Below are positions 1-12,006 of a stretch of 64,000 nucleotides of DNA, in pieces. Position numbers and translations under genes: made by a program. Every line of letters starts with the position of its first letter. Within the stretch, counting starts at the first letter, position 1. Source of the DNA: Nissolia schottii. Its lineage: Eukaryota; Streptophyta; Magnoliopsida; Fabales; Fabaceae. Under the pieces are notes generated by a model. It had not been told where the DNA came from, ran no database searches, and worked only from the letters and a program-made list of their open reading frames with translations. Location: positions 114,673-178,672 of the forward strand of contig QANU01014530.1 of NCBI GenBank assembly GCA_003254905.1. The letters run 5' to 3'.

Positions 1-1
1 A

Positions 2-2620
2 TCCTTTCCAACTAGTACTAGTAGTCGAGCAATATCACCGTTTGACCTCGTTCATTCTGTTGTTTGGGGTCCCAGTCGTGTTACGTCAGTTTTGGGATTC
101 AAGTATTATGTTACTTTCATTGATGACTTTTCAAGATATACTTGGTTGTTTTTAATGAAAGATCGGTCTGAGTTATTTGACATTTTTACGACCTTTTGTG
201 TTGAGATCAATAATCAATTTGGCAAAAATATTTGAGTTCTGCGCAGTGATAATGCAAAAGAATACTTTTCTATGCCGTTCACTTCATTCTTGGCATCTCA
301 CGGCATCGTTCATCAATCTAGTTGCCTCATACACCACAGCAAAATGGTGTGGTTGAACGTAAGCATCGCCATCTGGTAGATACAGCTCGGACCTTATTAA
401 TTAATGCTACAGTACCATTGAAGTTTTGGAGTGATGCTGTTGTTACTGCATGTTATTTAATCAATTGCATGCCATCTACTACTCTTGGTGATAAGATCCC
501 TTACAACATTTTGTATCCTCAGGCCACTCTTTATGTGGTTCCTCCTAGAGTTTTTGGTTCCACATGTTTTGTTCATAATCTTTCCCCTGGAAGCGACAAG
601 TTGACTGCACGAGCTATGAAATTTGTTTTTCTTGGGTACTCTTCACGTCAGAAAGGTTACCGGTGTTATTCACTTACTACACGTCACTTCTACATATGTG
701 CGGATGTTACATTCTTTGAAGATCAACCATACTTTGCATCAGCATCCGACGTGCCCGGTCATGACTTTACTGGCTCCGATAATACTTTTCCAGTACTGCC
801 TGTGCCACTCATTGACTCTTCACATCGTTTTGGTATTACCTATGAGCGACGACGATCCAACACCTCATGGCCTTCTCCTACGGTTGAGACTCGTGATTCA
901 ACTCCAACTCCAACATCTCCTCCTCCTGCGGTCCTACCTGATCCACCTGATGACCAGCCTATTGCTCTTCGTAAAGGTAGTCGTTCCACCCTTAATCCTC
1001 ATCCCATTTATAACTTTTTAAATTATCACCGATTATCTCCTTCCTATTGTACCTTTGTGTCTGCCTCGTCTTCTATTACTATACGTAAAACTGTTCAGGA
1101 AGCACTTTCCCATCTAGGATGGAGACAGGCTATGCTTGATGAGATGGCCGCTTTGCAGGCCAATCATACGTGGACACTTCTTCCACTTCCTACCGGCAAA
1201 TCTACAGTTGGATGTCGTTGGGTCTTTACAATTAAGGTTGGCCCTGATGGCCAAGTGGACCGCTTAAACTCGACTGGTTGCCAAAGGGTACACCCAAATC
1301 TATAGTCTGGATTATGGTGACACCTTCTCTCCTGTTGCTAAGATGGCGTCTGTTCGTTTGTTTTTGGCTGTAGCTGCCATCCTCCATTGGCCGTTGTATC
1401 AACTTGATATTAAAATTGCCTTCTTGCATGGTAACTTGGAGGAGGAGATTTATATGGAGCAACCACCTAGGTTTGTTGCTCAGGGGGAGTTAGGTAAGGT
1501 TTGTCGGTTGAAGAAATCTTTATATGGTTTGAAACAGTCTCCTCGAGCTTGGTTTGGGAAGTTTAGCACAGTCATTCAGGAATTTGGCATGATCCGTTGT
1601 GAAGCAGATCACTCTGTGTTTTTTAAATGCTCATCACCACCTCGATTGATTTATCTTGTGGTGTATGTGGATGATATTGTCATTACAGGTGATGACCAAA
1701 CAGGCATTGAAGAGTTGAAACAACACTTGTTCAAGCATTTCCAAACTAAAGATCTTGGTCAACTACGATACTTTCTTGGAATTGAGGTGGCTCAATCAAA
1801 GGCTGGTATTGTTATCTCTCAAAGGAAATATGTTCTTGATATTCTCGAAGAAACTGGAATGCTTGATTGTAAACCTGTTGACACACCTATGGACCCCAAT
1901 GTGAAGCTTCTTCCTAATCAGGGAGAGCCATATCCTGATCCAGGGAGGTACAGGAGGTTAGTTGGAAAGTTGAATTATCTTACTACGACTAGACCTGACA
2001 TTTCCTTTCCAGTTAGTGTTGTGAGCCAGTTTCTTAATTCCCCATGTGATAGTCATTGTAACGCAGTCATTCGAATCCTAAGATACATTAAAGGATCGCC
2101 GGGAAAGGGGCTTGTTTACACAGACAAAGGTCATACTAATGTTCTGGGATATGCTGATGCAGATTGGGCAGGTGATGTTAATGATAGGAGGTCCACTACA
2201 GGCTATTGTGTTCTTATTGGAGGAAATCTAATTTCCTGGAAAAGCAAGACGTAAACTGTTGTTGCAAGGTCTAGTACGGAAGCAGAGTATCGTGCAATGG
2301 CTAATGCTACATGTGAGTTGTTGTGGTTAAAACATTTACTTCAGGAGTTGAAGTTTTGTGAGATTCAGCGTATGGAGCTTGCTTGTGATAATCAGTCAGC
2401 TTTGTACCTCTCCTCAAATCCAATTTTTCATGAGAGGACCAAGCATATAGAGGTGGATTGTCATTTCATCAGAGAAAAGATTCTCTCAGGCATAATCAAG
2501 AATTCCTATGTTCAATCTAAGGATCAACTTGCAGATATGTTTACTAAATCTTTACGAGGTCTTAGAATATCATATATATGTAACAAGCTGGGTGCGTCTA
2601 ATATTTATGCTCCAGCTTGA
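2..2620 (+). pseudogene. copia pol pseudogene (integrase - reverse transcriptase - RNase H)
   Basis: The frame is open from base 2. Integrase acidic residues are visible in IDDFSRYTW (from 119), RSDNAKEY (about 242) and TPQQNGVVERKH (about 334). Reverse transcriptase shows QLDIKIAFLHGNL, LYGLKQSPRAW and the catalytic YVDD in VVYVDDIVITGDD (about 1660-1690). RNase H shows DADWAGD and, after a stop, ARSSTEAEYRAMA; the end LADMFTKSL is typical of copia. Breaks: in-frame TGA at 233-235, frameshift near 320, frameshift near 1266 (before a GYTQIYSLDYGDTFSPVAK-type stretch), and TAA at 2252-2254 where related proteins usually have Gln. It is an inactive copy; the lineage within copia was not assigned. 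Confidence 0.93.
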
Positions 2621-2812
2621 GGGGGAGTGTTGAATACTTGTTAAATATTTGACAGGATTTAATTTATCTATTTTAGGGTAGTATTAGTATAGAGATATAT
2701 TTAGATTGATTTAGTTATTTAGATTGATTTAGTTTCCTTTTATCTCTTTATTATTATATCTATAAATTGTAAAGTTCCTTGTTGAAATATTAATGAGAAA
2801 CATTCAGCTTCA
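2621..2812 (+). repeat. polypurine tract and putative copia 3' LTR
   Basis: GGGGGAG at 2621-2627 lies directly after the pol stop, as a polypurine tract does, and is followed by TGTTGAATACTTG, a usual copia LTR start. A TATA-like stretch (TCTATAAATTG) lies near 2760. The 3' boundary is uncertain: CA at 2811-2812 is the best candidate and gives an LTR of only about 185 bp. The other LTR is outside the window. Confidence 0.6.
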
Positions 2813-3915
2813 AGTATAATAATGTATGTGGCTGTTGAGCTTAGCCATGTGATTAGTGTGTGGCATTGGAAACATAGTGTTTCCTATTGCACTATATATA
2901 GTGCTAATGGATACCTAAGTACTCAACCATATTGAAACCATTGAATATCCAAGTTAATTCTGCTACACATTATTTTCCTTCTCCTCCTCTTTTATCTTCC
3001 TACAAATTCAACCATAATTTGATTCTGACTTAGCATAATTTGATTCTCTCAATCTATTACTCAAAAAAAAAAATGAAAAAGAAGAGAGGATGTTAAAGCA
3101 CCATACGAAATTTGCTAATAAGCTTCACAAAAGCTCATCATTTATCAAAATAAACAGGACATGGCACAATGGCAAAGGCGAGTAACGAGATAAAATGTGT
3201 AAAAATTGTTTATAACCTGCATATTTTCAAATGATTTTTTCCAGTCAATGTGCTAACAACTTGGGTAAACTACACACACAATACCATATTTACGAACAAT
3301 GTGGTCTACATTTGGAAAGACCCTTGGTCTGTTCAGCCAACAACCTTTCATTCTGAAAGCTAAAATAACTTAGAAGCATCAATGAGTGAAGAGTTGGGCT
3401 TCACCTTATATTAGTACCTTGCATTTCTTTATCCCATAAGACTTATTATTTAGTTCTAAACAATAACCATTTAGTTCTAAACAATTTGTCACTTATTATT
3501 CAATCTGTTTTCAAACAAGCAGCACTTAAGTTCGTAGGGCCACCAAAATTATTGTTGCTGCTTTGCAAGATTACTCCTCACAATAAAACATTTCCCATTG
3601 GTTTAAAAACCTAGCATGTAGCATTGATCTATGATGAACTTCATTCATCTAACCAAGCACAAATATGTATCATTTTATCCTGATCAAGTCTTAGCATGTG
3701 CTAGAACAGAAGGACTAAAAAGTACAAACATGTTTGACCATGCAAAGCAATCAGAAATGGAACAAAGTTGAAGTAGGAGACCAACAAAGACCAATTTTCA
3801 CAACACCGCAACAAATGCCGATGTAGAAGCAAAATCAACAATGTAAAAAGACAAGCCAAAAGCTAAAGTATCAACACCATATGAAGAAAACAAGAGGGAA
3901 GGCATGCAAACTAAC
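2813..3915 (-). other. probable intron 2 of the DUF789 gene
   Basis: AT-rich DNA downstream (minus strand) of the splice donor of exon 2. No further DUF789 exon and no other coding stretch could be recognised here, so the intron continues left, interrupted by the copia element. The remaining exons would lie outside the window unless the insertion has truncated the gene. Confidence 0.55.
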
Positions 3916-5016
3916 CTCTCAGCATATAACTGAATTGCTGACAGATATGGGACGTAGTACTGCTTAATGGAGTCACTTCCATTCACTGACAGCGGCACTT
4001 CTACTCCATAAGCACTCCATTGTCTAAAACTCTCCCAGAGGTCCTCAAGGAAAAAGTAAGGAGCTCCATTAGATTCATGCATCCCACGCCCCTTCATTCT
4101 AGGCTGTAAAAACCAAGGCAAAGCCCACCAGTTAACAACATAAACAAAGAAACGATGATCAAACTTGAAAGCACTAAGTACACAAATAATACAAGAAACA
4201 ACCCAAGAAATGAATTTTCCAAAATATCCAGAATTTTCATTAAAAATAATAGTAGCTCCAAAAAACAAGGTTCCCTTAAGCAAGCAAAAGCCAACTCAAC
4301 ATACTATTTTATTTTTTTTCCAAGACAGGGTTCTAAATACATATCGTTTCTACTTCTTAGAAACATGTCTCTCTCTCACCCCGCTTGTTGCAGAATCAGA
4401 ATATTAGGTGTGCAGAAAATGAGGTAACAGTAGTTTATAATCAAATGATGAAAACTCTAGAGTTGGGATTGTAATTGTGCGTAGGTAGCATTTTCAATAA
4501 TATTCCTTCTTCTCTGACATTTAATTCCTGACCAAAGCAAATCCAATTTGGAGGCAAGAGAACTATCATCAAAGTTACCTGAGGAACAAGCACATAACAT
4601 GAACTAAATCCAATAGGAAGAAATCTCAACAGCAACACACACACACAACCCGTAAATGGAACCCAGTCTCCTTGCCCAAAAAAAAAAACGAAAAAAAAAA
4701 TAAAGAGAATCCAAAATCCAACGTTTCTCACGCTTAGAGAAAGAGACCAAAAGGGTTCAATTCAGTATACCTCAGATATCAACTGTGCAGGTGCGAGCGG
4801 TGTGAGAGAGACCAAGAGGCGATCCAAATTACTCAAATGTGACGAAGACCAGCCAACCGAGTTGAGCCTTGACAATGTCGGGTCCTCCGAGTCGACTCGG
4901 CCACATGGCTCTGATAGAACTCTCTGCTGCTGCTGTTGGTTCCTCCGAGCAGCAGGAGGGCTATAGAACCGGTCAGAGTGCGCACTGGTTAAAGCAAAGC
5001 TACTAGAGTTTGACAT
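3916..5016 (-). CDS. DUF789-family protein, exons 1 and 2 (gene incomplete in window)
   Basis: Exon 1 is 5016-4771 (82 codons) and exon 2 is 4103-3916 (62 codons plus 2 bases), joined in phase 0. The donor after exon 1 is GAG|GTATAC, the acceptor before exon 2 is TTTACAG|CC, and the donor after exon 2 is GAGAG|GTTAGT. Exon 1 begins [20 protein letters not shown], has a five-Gln run (residues 27-31) and ends with [18 protein letters not shown]. Exon 2 carries [27 protein letters not shown] and [15 protein letters not shown]. This SNLDR...PAQ...LWESF.WSAYG...YYVPYLS pattern is the N-terminal half of plant DUF789 proteins, whose function is not established. This is the only recognisable host gene. 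Later exons must lie left of the copia insertion, if they survive. Confidence 0.88.
4104..4770 (-). other. intron 1 of the DUF789 gene
   Basis: GT...AG boundaries fit on both sides, and removing the segment joins two DUF789 blocks in phase. The sequence is A/T-rich on the plus strand with homopurine runs. Short open frames here are not coding. Confidence 0.8.
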
Positions 5017-5530
5017 TATGCCAATATCAAATAAATAAATAAATTAAATTAAATTAAGGAATTGCAGGATCAGTTACAGTGTTGAGATTGAACCAAAAAA
5101 ATTATACGGATTTGAATTGAGAACGTAAATAAGGGAAAAGGTGGGGTTTAAGAGGGGTTTTGGGGATTGAATTTTGAAAGTGATGATGTGTACGGAAAAA
5201 AGATGCTAAGCGTGTGTATTATACAGTGATTAGTGAGAGAGTGGTAACACTGGAAGGGGGGAAAGATGAGTGCGAGAGAGCGCCAGTGTGTGTGTGTGTG
5301 TGTGTGTTTTTGTGTGCGCGACAGTGCGTGTTTGATGATGATGTTGTTGCTGTTGTTCAAGAATCTGGATGGCCGTACCGTAACTCCCGTGGGGACTTTT
5401 GAAACAGGATTTGTGCTGCTGGAATGTCCCCGGAATGGCATTGGACCTGAATTGACGCATGTGACCTTAGTGGCTGCTGCTTCCCTTCCCTCTAGGGTTT
5501 TGGAGTTTTGCTTCCATAGTTGAATTCCAC
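5017..5530 (-). promoter_or_regulatory. upstream / 5' leader region of the DUF789 gene with a GT microsatellite
   Basis: Lies directly upstream (minus strand) of the DUF789 ATG. It holds an AAAT/AATTAA-rich stretch at 5025-5060 and a (TG)n microsatellite at 5286-5307, a CA/CT-rich run in the sense of the gene, as is common in plant 5' leaders. A transcription start could not be placed. Confidence 0.5.
5286..5307. repeat. (TG)n microsatellite
   Basis: About eleven uninterrupted TG units, with a short further TG run a few bases on. It lies in the presumed leader or promoter of the DUF789 gene and is potentially length-polymorphic. Confidence 0.95.
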
Positions 5531-6147
5531 AAAGTCAGAACATGGAAATAATGACGTGATTAACACAATTAATTAATAGAAGCTTGAAAACCCTTTTTAA
5601 GTTATTCATTACTACCATCAACAAGACGTTATTGTTTTGTATATTTTGTGGATATTTGATTTGTTATTATGAACTAGGTTTGGGGATGACAATAAGTTGG
5701 GTTGGCCGGTTTGGCTCAACCTTACCCCATCCTGCAACTTATTGAACAAACAAAAAACAAATCATCCTTATCATTTTATCATGGGTTTCAAAAATAAAGA
5801 CTCACTTCTTGCTCATAAATAAAGGTGATGGCTATCGTGCACAAAAAGATTACAAACGCACAGTGTCTTGTGCCTCAAGTTATTATTGACTTTAAAATGA
5901 ACGGTTCAAATTGAATAAATAAAATAATGACATAAATTTTCAATCACTATTACAGTACATCAAGTTAAATTTTATGCATCATACATCTAATAATCTCAAT
6001 CATTCATAAAGTGGTGACACCATAATTTTACCCCCAACCTCGTACAACACAATTCACCATTGCCTCGTCGACCCTGTAACAACCTATTTCCAAAGAAAAG
6101 GAGGACCAAAACACTACAACGGTCCTAGTACGCAACACAGTGCGGTG
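5531..6147. other. intergenic, no gene recognised
   Basis: AT-rich sequence with scattered stops in all frames; no gene, RNA gene or terminal repeat recognised. It ends at the target-site duplication TGGTT (6148-6152) of the next LTR. Confidence 0.6.
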
Positions 6148-6648
6148 TGGTTTGTAACGTCCCGAACTTTCCCTTAGGAAGATCTCGCATACACCCTAAC
6201 TTTTACTTAATTTAAAGTACGTTAGAGAAGATTATTGAGATTGGAAAAAATTATTTAGAACCTTAATTGTGTCCAAACGCCAGTCAAATAATTGTTTCGT
6301 GATCCTGCGAAGTGCCGTAGGGTCTGTGCTAAATTCTGTCGAAAATTGGGACTCCGGCAGGCATCTAAGGTATCTGTAAAAATTTCCCTCCGGGTGATAT
6401 GATCACGGAAGCCTTAACCTGATGCACCGCTATGACCAGGAAGTTTAGTAGATCGGGGGTATGCACTCGGAACATTTTTAGGGTGTCTGTGTGTACGCGA
6501 TGTTTTCATAGAACGACGATATAATATTATGGTTTTAATTAGTTGAATTAATAAATAATAAAATATATATACATATAACGAAAAGAAAGAAAAAGAAAAC
6601 AAAAAAGAGAGAGAAGGGAATGGAAACAGGGGGGACTGAACCCCTGCC

Positions 6649-6655
6649 TATAAAA
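6649..6655 (+). promoter_or_regulatory. TATA box of LTR A1
   Basis: TATAAAA in the context CTGCCTATAAAAGGCCA, about 0.5 kb into the LTR. The same motif at the matching place in A2 (TGCCTATAAAAGG) supports it as the core promoter. It is followed about 170 bp later by the donor-like GGAAGTGGGTAAC at about 6826. Confidence 0.7.
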
Positions 6656-7045
6656 GGCCACCCCAAAAAGCTTCAAAGGAAAGAAAAAGTGAGTTAGAAA
6701 AGTTACCCTGCCGGTATCGTTCCAGCACATCGCGGTTACGCTACCAGGCTTAGGAAAAATAGGAGAGCACACCAACGTGACGAGGATGATTCCCTTATCA
6801 CTGACAACTGATCAGAAAGCACATAGGAAGTGGGTAACTCTGAGCCCACTGTCTATGTGGTTTAATTTTTAACTGTATATGTGTTATTTTGTATGTTTGA
6901 CTATAAAAGTGTTAAGTAGGAATTTGGGAAATTGTAGGGTAAAAAGGGTTTTGGGAGATTTTGATAAATGAAATGCATAACTGTACTGATTTGAACCCTA
7001 GGAACAGTAGGTTTCTGGGGAAAATGAGAACTGAAGTCTCGGGGA

Positions 7046-7440
7046 ATCGATTTTTACAGCTTTCAACTGATTGAAGATAGTTTTCAATCGAATGAAAGAC
7101 AATTTGAGCTTTCAATCGATTGAATTCCAATTATGAAAGAAAATCTTTGAATTTCAATCGATTGAATTCCCATAGCGTTCAAATGAAGGTATGCTGNATT
7201 GAAGAGAGTTTTCAATCGAATGAAAGACAATTTGAGCTTTCAATCGATTGAATTCCAATTATGAAAGAAAATCTTTGAATTTCAATCGATTGAATTCCCA
7301 TAGCGTTCAAATGAAGGTATGCTGAGGATTTCAATCGAATGAAACTCCCATTCAGTCGAATGAAAGAACTCGTAGGGATTTCATTCGAATGTAACCCTAG
7401 ACGTTCGAATGAAACTTGAGAGACTTGAGATTTTAGTGGT
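7046..7440 (+). repeat. array of TTCAATCGATTGAA / CATTCGAATG palindromes in A1
   Basis: Repeated short palindromes: TTCAATCGATTGAA (perfect over 14 bp) and variants TTCAATCGAATGAA and CATTCGAATG, spaced about 20-40 bp. Equivalent arrays are in A2 (about 16770-17010), A3 (53745-53980) and A4 (56225-56460, reverse). Confidence 0.85.
7070..7324 (+). repeat. 127-bp direct tandem duplication with an N at its junction
   Basis: Bases 7070-7196 and 7198-7324 are the same 127 bp with a single difference seen (GATAG/GAGAG), separated by the only isolated N (7197). A2, A3 and A4 lack the second unit. This may be a real duplication or an assembly join error. Confidence 0.85.
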
Positions 7441-7984
7441 TCTAAGGGATCCAATGAGTAAGGATATGCCTGTTATTGTATGAAAAAGCATGCATCATGA
7501 GGACCGGGTTGTCGTGTAGGTGTTAGGGCAACCCTAGAGAACTAGAAGTTAATCGCCTAATGTTAAAGATCATAATGGAACGTTAGGGAACAAGTATGTA
7601 GTTATATGCTAGGAAGTCCCTCTCTTGGCAAAGTCTCACAGACACGCCCCTCACCAATCCCAAAAGGGTGGATTGGTTAGTAATGTTACCTCGCCAGTCC
7701 CAAAAGGGTGGATTAGTTAATGAGGTTAATGACACAAGGAAGGAAAAGAAAGTATCAAAGAAAGAAAGAAAGGTTGACGTCATACCTAAGATAAGATAAA
7801 GAAGAAAAGCCTAACGCTTGCTTGCGTCGCAAGGGCTAGCCCCCACCTCCTACGTAGTGGAGGTTAGCCCACTTGACTGGCGGCGATGGACACTAGACCC
7901 CATCGGTGGTTAGCAACCACTCTGGGGTGAGCACAACTGGGTCGTCGTCAAGTTGGGAACAGAAGTGGCTGTAACCGTAAGGTT

Positions 7985-8135
7985 GTGGTTACATGAGCGA
8001 ATGGCTAGATGAAAAGAGCGCTAACCTGGGTAAGCCGGGGTGCATAAGAAAAAGAAAGGGCGCTAACCCGGGTAAGCTGGTATGCGTAAGAAAGGAGAAG
8101 AAGGACGCTAACCTGGGCAAGTCGGTATGCGTAAG
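7985..8135 (+). repeat. A-family minisatellite (GCTAACC-GGG-AAGC-GG-ATGCG units)
   Basis: Three units built on GCTAACCTGGGTAAGCCGGG or GCTAACCCGGGTAAGCTGGT, followed by TATGCGTAAGAA-type spacers. The same minisatellite, with unit CTAACCCGGCAAGCCGGTAT, is in A2, A3 and A4 at the same relative place. The core CCGG...CCGG can fold back on itself. Confidence 0.8.
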
Positions 8136-8528
8136 AGGTTCCCAAAGTCCCCCATGCACTATGTAGTTATATATGTATGAATGAATGGATGTATGTATGT
8201 ATGTATGTCAGTATGTATGTAGACATGTATTTATAACTGTTTATGCATTATGTATCGTCAATGGAACGACCCGAGACTCCTATTATGTTCTTAACAGTAA
8301 CTTAGAGTTAATGAGCACGAGAACCTAGATAAGAAAGACTAGATCCCCAATCACCTAGTAAGATAGATAAAGCCATTCAGGACTCTAGGCAAAGATAATA
8401 ATCAGTAGGATGATAGTATGTATGTGAACGTAGAGATCTCCTGAGCGGCCTAGTTCATAAGTGAGTTAAAGAAGTACCCCTACGCTAGGGTAACCATTGA
8501 GGACACACGTTCTCACCCCCACTCGCTT

Positions 8529-8600
8529 GTGCTTCCAGGAGCAGGCAAGGACTATGAGGGCTACGACGAGCCGTATGGAGAGCCACCTGTGGAGCTGTAA
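8529..8600 (+). pseudogene. LTR-borne short reading frame of A1 (start codon lost)
   Basis: A 23-codon frame ending in TAA at 8598-8600. It has exactly the length and place of the intact frame of A2 (17930-18001), but the start is GTG instead of ATG. Both share the peptide pattern LPGA...DY.G...E...GEPP.E. It sits after the conserved TTCTCACCCCCACTC box like the longer frames of A4, B2, B3 and C. No function is known. Confidence 0.5.
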
Positions 8601-9030
8601 AAAGCCAAGTGCCATCTGACCGAGGACCTAGCCTGAAGATTAGATAGTTTAGTTTCATTTTGATGTATATTTTGACGTACGTATGTGACCCATGTATGTA
8701 AACTATTATACTACTCTACTGTTGATGTGAATAAGTGTGACGGACCAAGGTTGTGTAATAACTGCATATTATACTTGTTGATACTATGAGGGATTAGCCC
8801 GTATAAGCTCCGGCTCTATCGTTTGTATTATATGTCTTAATTCACGCGCGGCTCATACTTTAGTAATAGATAACCGGTAGAAAAGTTTCAAAATGATCCA
8901 TATTTTCCCGTAACTATGTATTTTCAAAAAGGAAATAAAGGAATACAAGTAATCCCACCAAGCGACCAACAACCTAGCGAGCATTGCGTATGACTCGAGC
9001 ATAGGCAGTTAGCTAGGGTATTGCATGGTT

Positions 9031-9632
9031 GGGTGTTACAACACTTGTTGAATGCTGCAGCAGTGCAGGTAAAGTGACTTGAAGGAGAAGTCAGTTTTCT
9101 CTTATAAATAGAACCCTTCCCTTAGTGTTTTTACTTGCTAATTCACTCAGAGAACTTTGAAGGTTGTGCTTTGAGCGCAAACTTTCTCTTAGCTCTAGTT
9201 TTATTTTGTTTATCGGGAAGCAGTGCCTCAACATAGGGTGTCAAGAGCTTTTAGTTTAGTGCACTTTAGTCATCAGTTATTCCAATTGAGTGACATTTAA
9301 TAACGACATATTTTTGTCATTAGTATTATTTTATGAAATATCTTTTATGCATGTTATTTTAGAGTTTTAGTTAGTTTTATGCTTAGTTAAATTATGTCTT
9401 TTATATTTAAGAAATTATTTATGCCTTTTATTTATAGAAAATATTTATGAAAATATTTTAGAAAGTCAAGGGACCATTTTGTTTTATTTATGCATAAGTG
9501 AGCATGGTGTATGTGTATATTGTATAAACCCTAGGAGAAAAGACTTCAGTTCAGTTATAAATTATTATGTTTAAGAATGTTTTAGCAAAGCTATATGTAG
9601 GATAGAACTGTAAATCAATGATAACCCACTTT
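9031..9632 (+). other. unassigned sequence between two LTRs, with a promoter-like TATA
   Basis: No coding potential. CTTATAAATAGAACCC near 9101 followed by CT-rich, leader-like sequence resembles a promoter and transcription start, possibly of an old LTR. No partner repeat was found, so its origin is open. Confidence 0.4.
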
Positions 9633-10374
9633 TGTAACATCCCACTTTTTCCCTTAGTAAAATGTTCGCAAAAATAAATATAAAATAATTTCTAAGTTAA
9701 GTTAGGAAGGTTAGGATAGGAGTTTTTAGGTTAAAAACGTCTGTAGAACATAGGGTTTTGTCGTTTCATGAAATTCCGCAGACAGCAGAATGGTTATTTT
9801 CGGTCACCGAAATTTAACGATGTATCAAAGGTATCTGTGAAGAATACTCCTCCGGAGAAACATTCACAAATGCCTTTAGTTAACCTCAATTCCATGATAA
9901 GGAAAATTAGGGGATCGCGGCGGTATGCTCGGTGTGACATCCCGACCTTTTCCTTACGAGAATTTCGCTCAAATTTCAATTTTGGATAATTACGGCATGT
10001 TAGGGACGCTTATGGAGGCTGAGAAAATTATTTAGAACATTGATTGTTTCCCCATGACAGCCGAAATAAATGTTTCGTGGTCTTGCGGGATGCCGCAAGG
10101 TCCGTGCCAATTTCTACCCAATTCGGAAACCCCGTCAGGTCCCAAGGGTATTCGTAAAGCCTACTCCCCGAGAAGAGGTGTTCCCGAATATCTTAATCTG
10201 ACATGCCATTAGGGCAAGGGAAATTGGTAGATCGCGGAGACGTGTTCAGGATATTTCTAGGATATCCGTACGCGCGCGAAAATTAATCAATTAGGCATTT
10301 TTATAAAATAATAATATAATATTAGATTTTTATAAAATTAAAACAAAAAGGAAAAAGAAAAGGGGGAAGGGGTG

Positions 10375-12006
10375 TGACGCTCACCAAAACGTCGTTAGAT
10401 TTTAGTGCGCGGCCAAATAATAATTTATAAACCAAGTAAATCCCGAAAACGTAGTAAAGGGGGTTAACCTAGGTCGTTTCCCAAAGAAGCAATTTAGAAC
10501 CAAATCAATAGTTAAGTAAATCGGGGGGGGGTTTGTTGATGAATTTAAAGAGATTAAAGCGAGAGTAAAACACAATGATGAAAACAATATCTTGCATATG
10601 GCGTTACTAGATCAAGGATTAATTCTCATCGGTTCCCAATTAATTATTCATGAAAGGAGATGGTGTTCATTAGTTGAAATCTCTAACTAATTTGCAATTT
10701 ACTTAAGAAACTATGATCGTCAATCCCTTAAGCATTTGTTAACATAGGTATTAAAACCAAGATCTCAGCATTAAAACCCATATTAATTAACCACAAATTG
10801 CACACCTTAATCAAATCTGATTAGTTCTCCAAAAGTTCCTTAATCTTAGTTTAATAAATCATACAATCGTCAAGATTCATTAACTTAGATTTAACCTTAA
10901 CCATTAACATGCAATCGCTATGTCATTAATTAAGGGTGGAACGATTCATGCATAATCATTAAGCGCAAGACCTCAAATCAATCTTTTAATCTAGCGTTAC
11001 CGCATGCAAGACATTAATAAACTACTCCTCCATGGTTGGAGGATTTAAGCTCAATGTAAATAAAGAAAAGGAAAGAGTAAATAAACTCAAGGTAAGTAAA
11101 GAGAAAGAAAGAAGTAAATAAAGAAACGGAAAAATGTAAATGACAATGGAAGACTAAAACAAGTGAAAAGCAAGAAAGAGTAAATAAAGAGAATGAAAGA
11201 GTAAATGGCAAGGGGAAATGAAACAATAGAACCTGGAATTAATTCGGCAGAACTTTGTTACAAAGCTTGAAAGATCACAAGCACTCTAACATAAGCCTAA
11301 GTGCTTGACATAAAATGTAAAAAGTGAAAAAGTATGAAGTGAAAACAAGAGTTTTTCGGCCTAGGAGACCTTGGGTGAGGGGTGGAAGAGAATGGAAAGG
11401 AATGCCCCAAAATGAATGCCTTAGCCACCTATTTATAGGCCAAGGTTCGTCAGGTCCGCTCAGCCGTTTAGTGCCACCGCTGACTGGCGGCTGTTTCTAG
11501 AATTCTGGCCGCTCAGCGGACTGACTTGCACAGCAGTCAGTAAAACTGCAATATCTTCAGCTACAGACCTCCGATTGAGGTGATTCAAATTTCCACTTAA
11601 AGCTAAGAGATAGAGCTACAACTTTTTACTTGAGATCAAATCGAGATTCAATCTCCATTGTGGCTCAAAATCGATGGCAAAGTCAATGTTAAAAATCCTC
11701 AGCTCATCTTTTAACCAAATCTTTTTGGATTTGAATTTGATCTTGCATTCATTGGTCCAAATCTTCTCTTCACATCTTCAATGATCCTCTTGAACCTTCA
11801 TTTCCTACGATTAAAATAGAAAACTACAAAAGAAATCTACACATTAAATTCTAAGATAAAAACAATGCTTGAACTTGCTGTTTTCTCAATTTCTCACAAA
11901 AGAGGATAATGTGCAAAACATATCAATTAAGTATTAAAACCACACATTTTTAGTATGTAATATTCATTTATAGAATAATAAAATAGGGTACAAAATTTAC
12001 CTATCA
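10375..12006 (-). repeat. 3' LTR of E (1632 bp)
   Basis: Pairs with 14655-16344 with scattered substitutions. It lacks about 58 bp present in the other LTR (an AGGTATGGAG...TGGCC segment and one ATTGGTAATCCCGCTCAGCGG unit). TATA on the minus strand at 11430-11437 (CCTATAAATAGG). CCGCTCAGC motifs lie just upstream of it (11455-11525). Confidence 0.9.

Larger units (their letters stand above)
1..2812 (+). mobile_element. Ty1/copia retrotransposon, 3' part only (integrase to 3' LTR)
   Basis: The window opens inside a copia pol gene and runs through integrase, reverse transcriptase and RNase H, then a polypurine tract and what appears to be the 3' LTR. The order integrase before reverse transcriptase is diagnostic of Ty1/copia. 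gag, protease and the 5' LTR lie to the left of the window, so a target-site duplication cannot be tested. The element points opposite to the host DUF789 gene next to it and seems to sit in that gene's intron. Several stops and frameshifts make it non-functional. Confidence 0.9.
6153..9025 (+). mobile_element. A1: solo long LTR of a gypsy-type element (2873 bp)
   Basis: Starts TGTAACGTCCCGAAC and ends GCTAGGGTATTGCA. It is flanked by a perfect 5-bp duplication, TGGTT, at 6148-6152 and 9026-9030. There is no second LTR and no internal region, so it is a solo LTR left by LTR-LTR recombination. It is homologous along its length to A2 and contains, in order, a TATA box, a donor-like GGAAGTGGGTAAC motif, an array of TTCAATCGATTGAA palindromes, a GC-rich minisatellite, and a 23-codon frame near the end. 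Assignment to Ty3/gypsy chromoviruses rests on its likeness to element C. Confidence 0.9.

Noticed and set aside
623-1021. 132-codon frame overlapping copia pol
   Set aside because: Shadow in another frame of the integrase C-terminal region.
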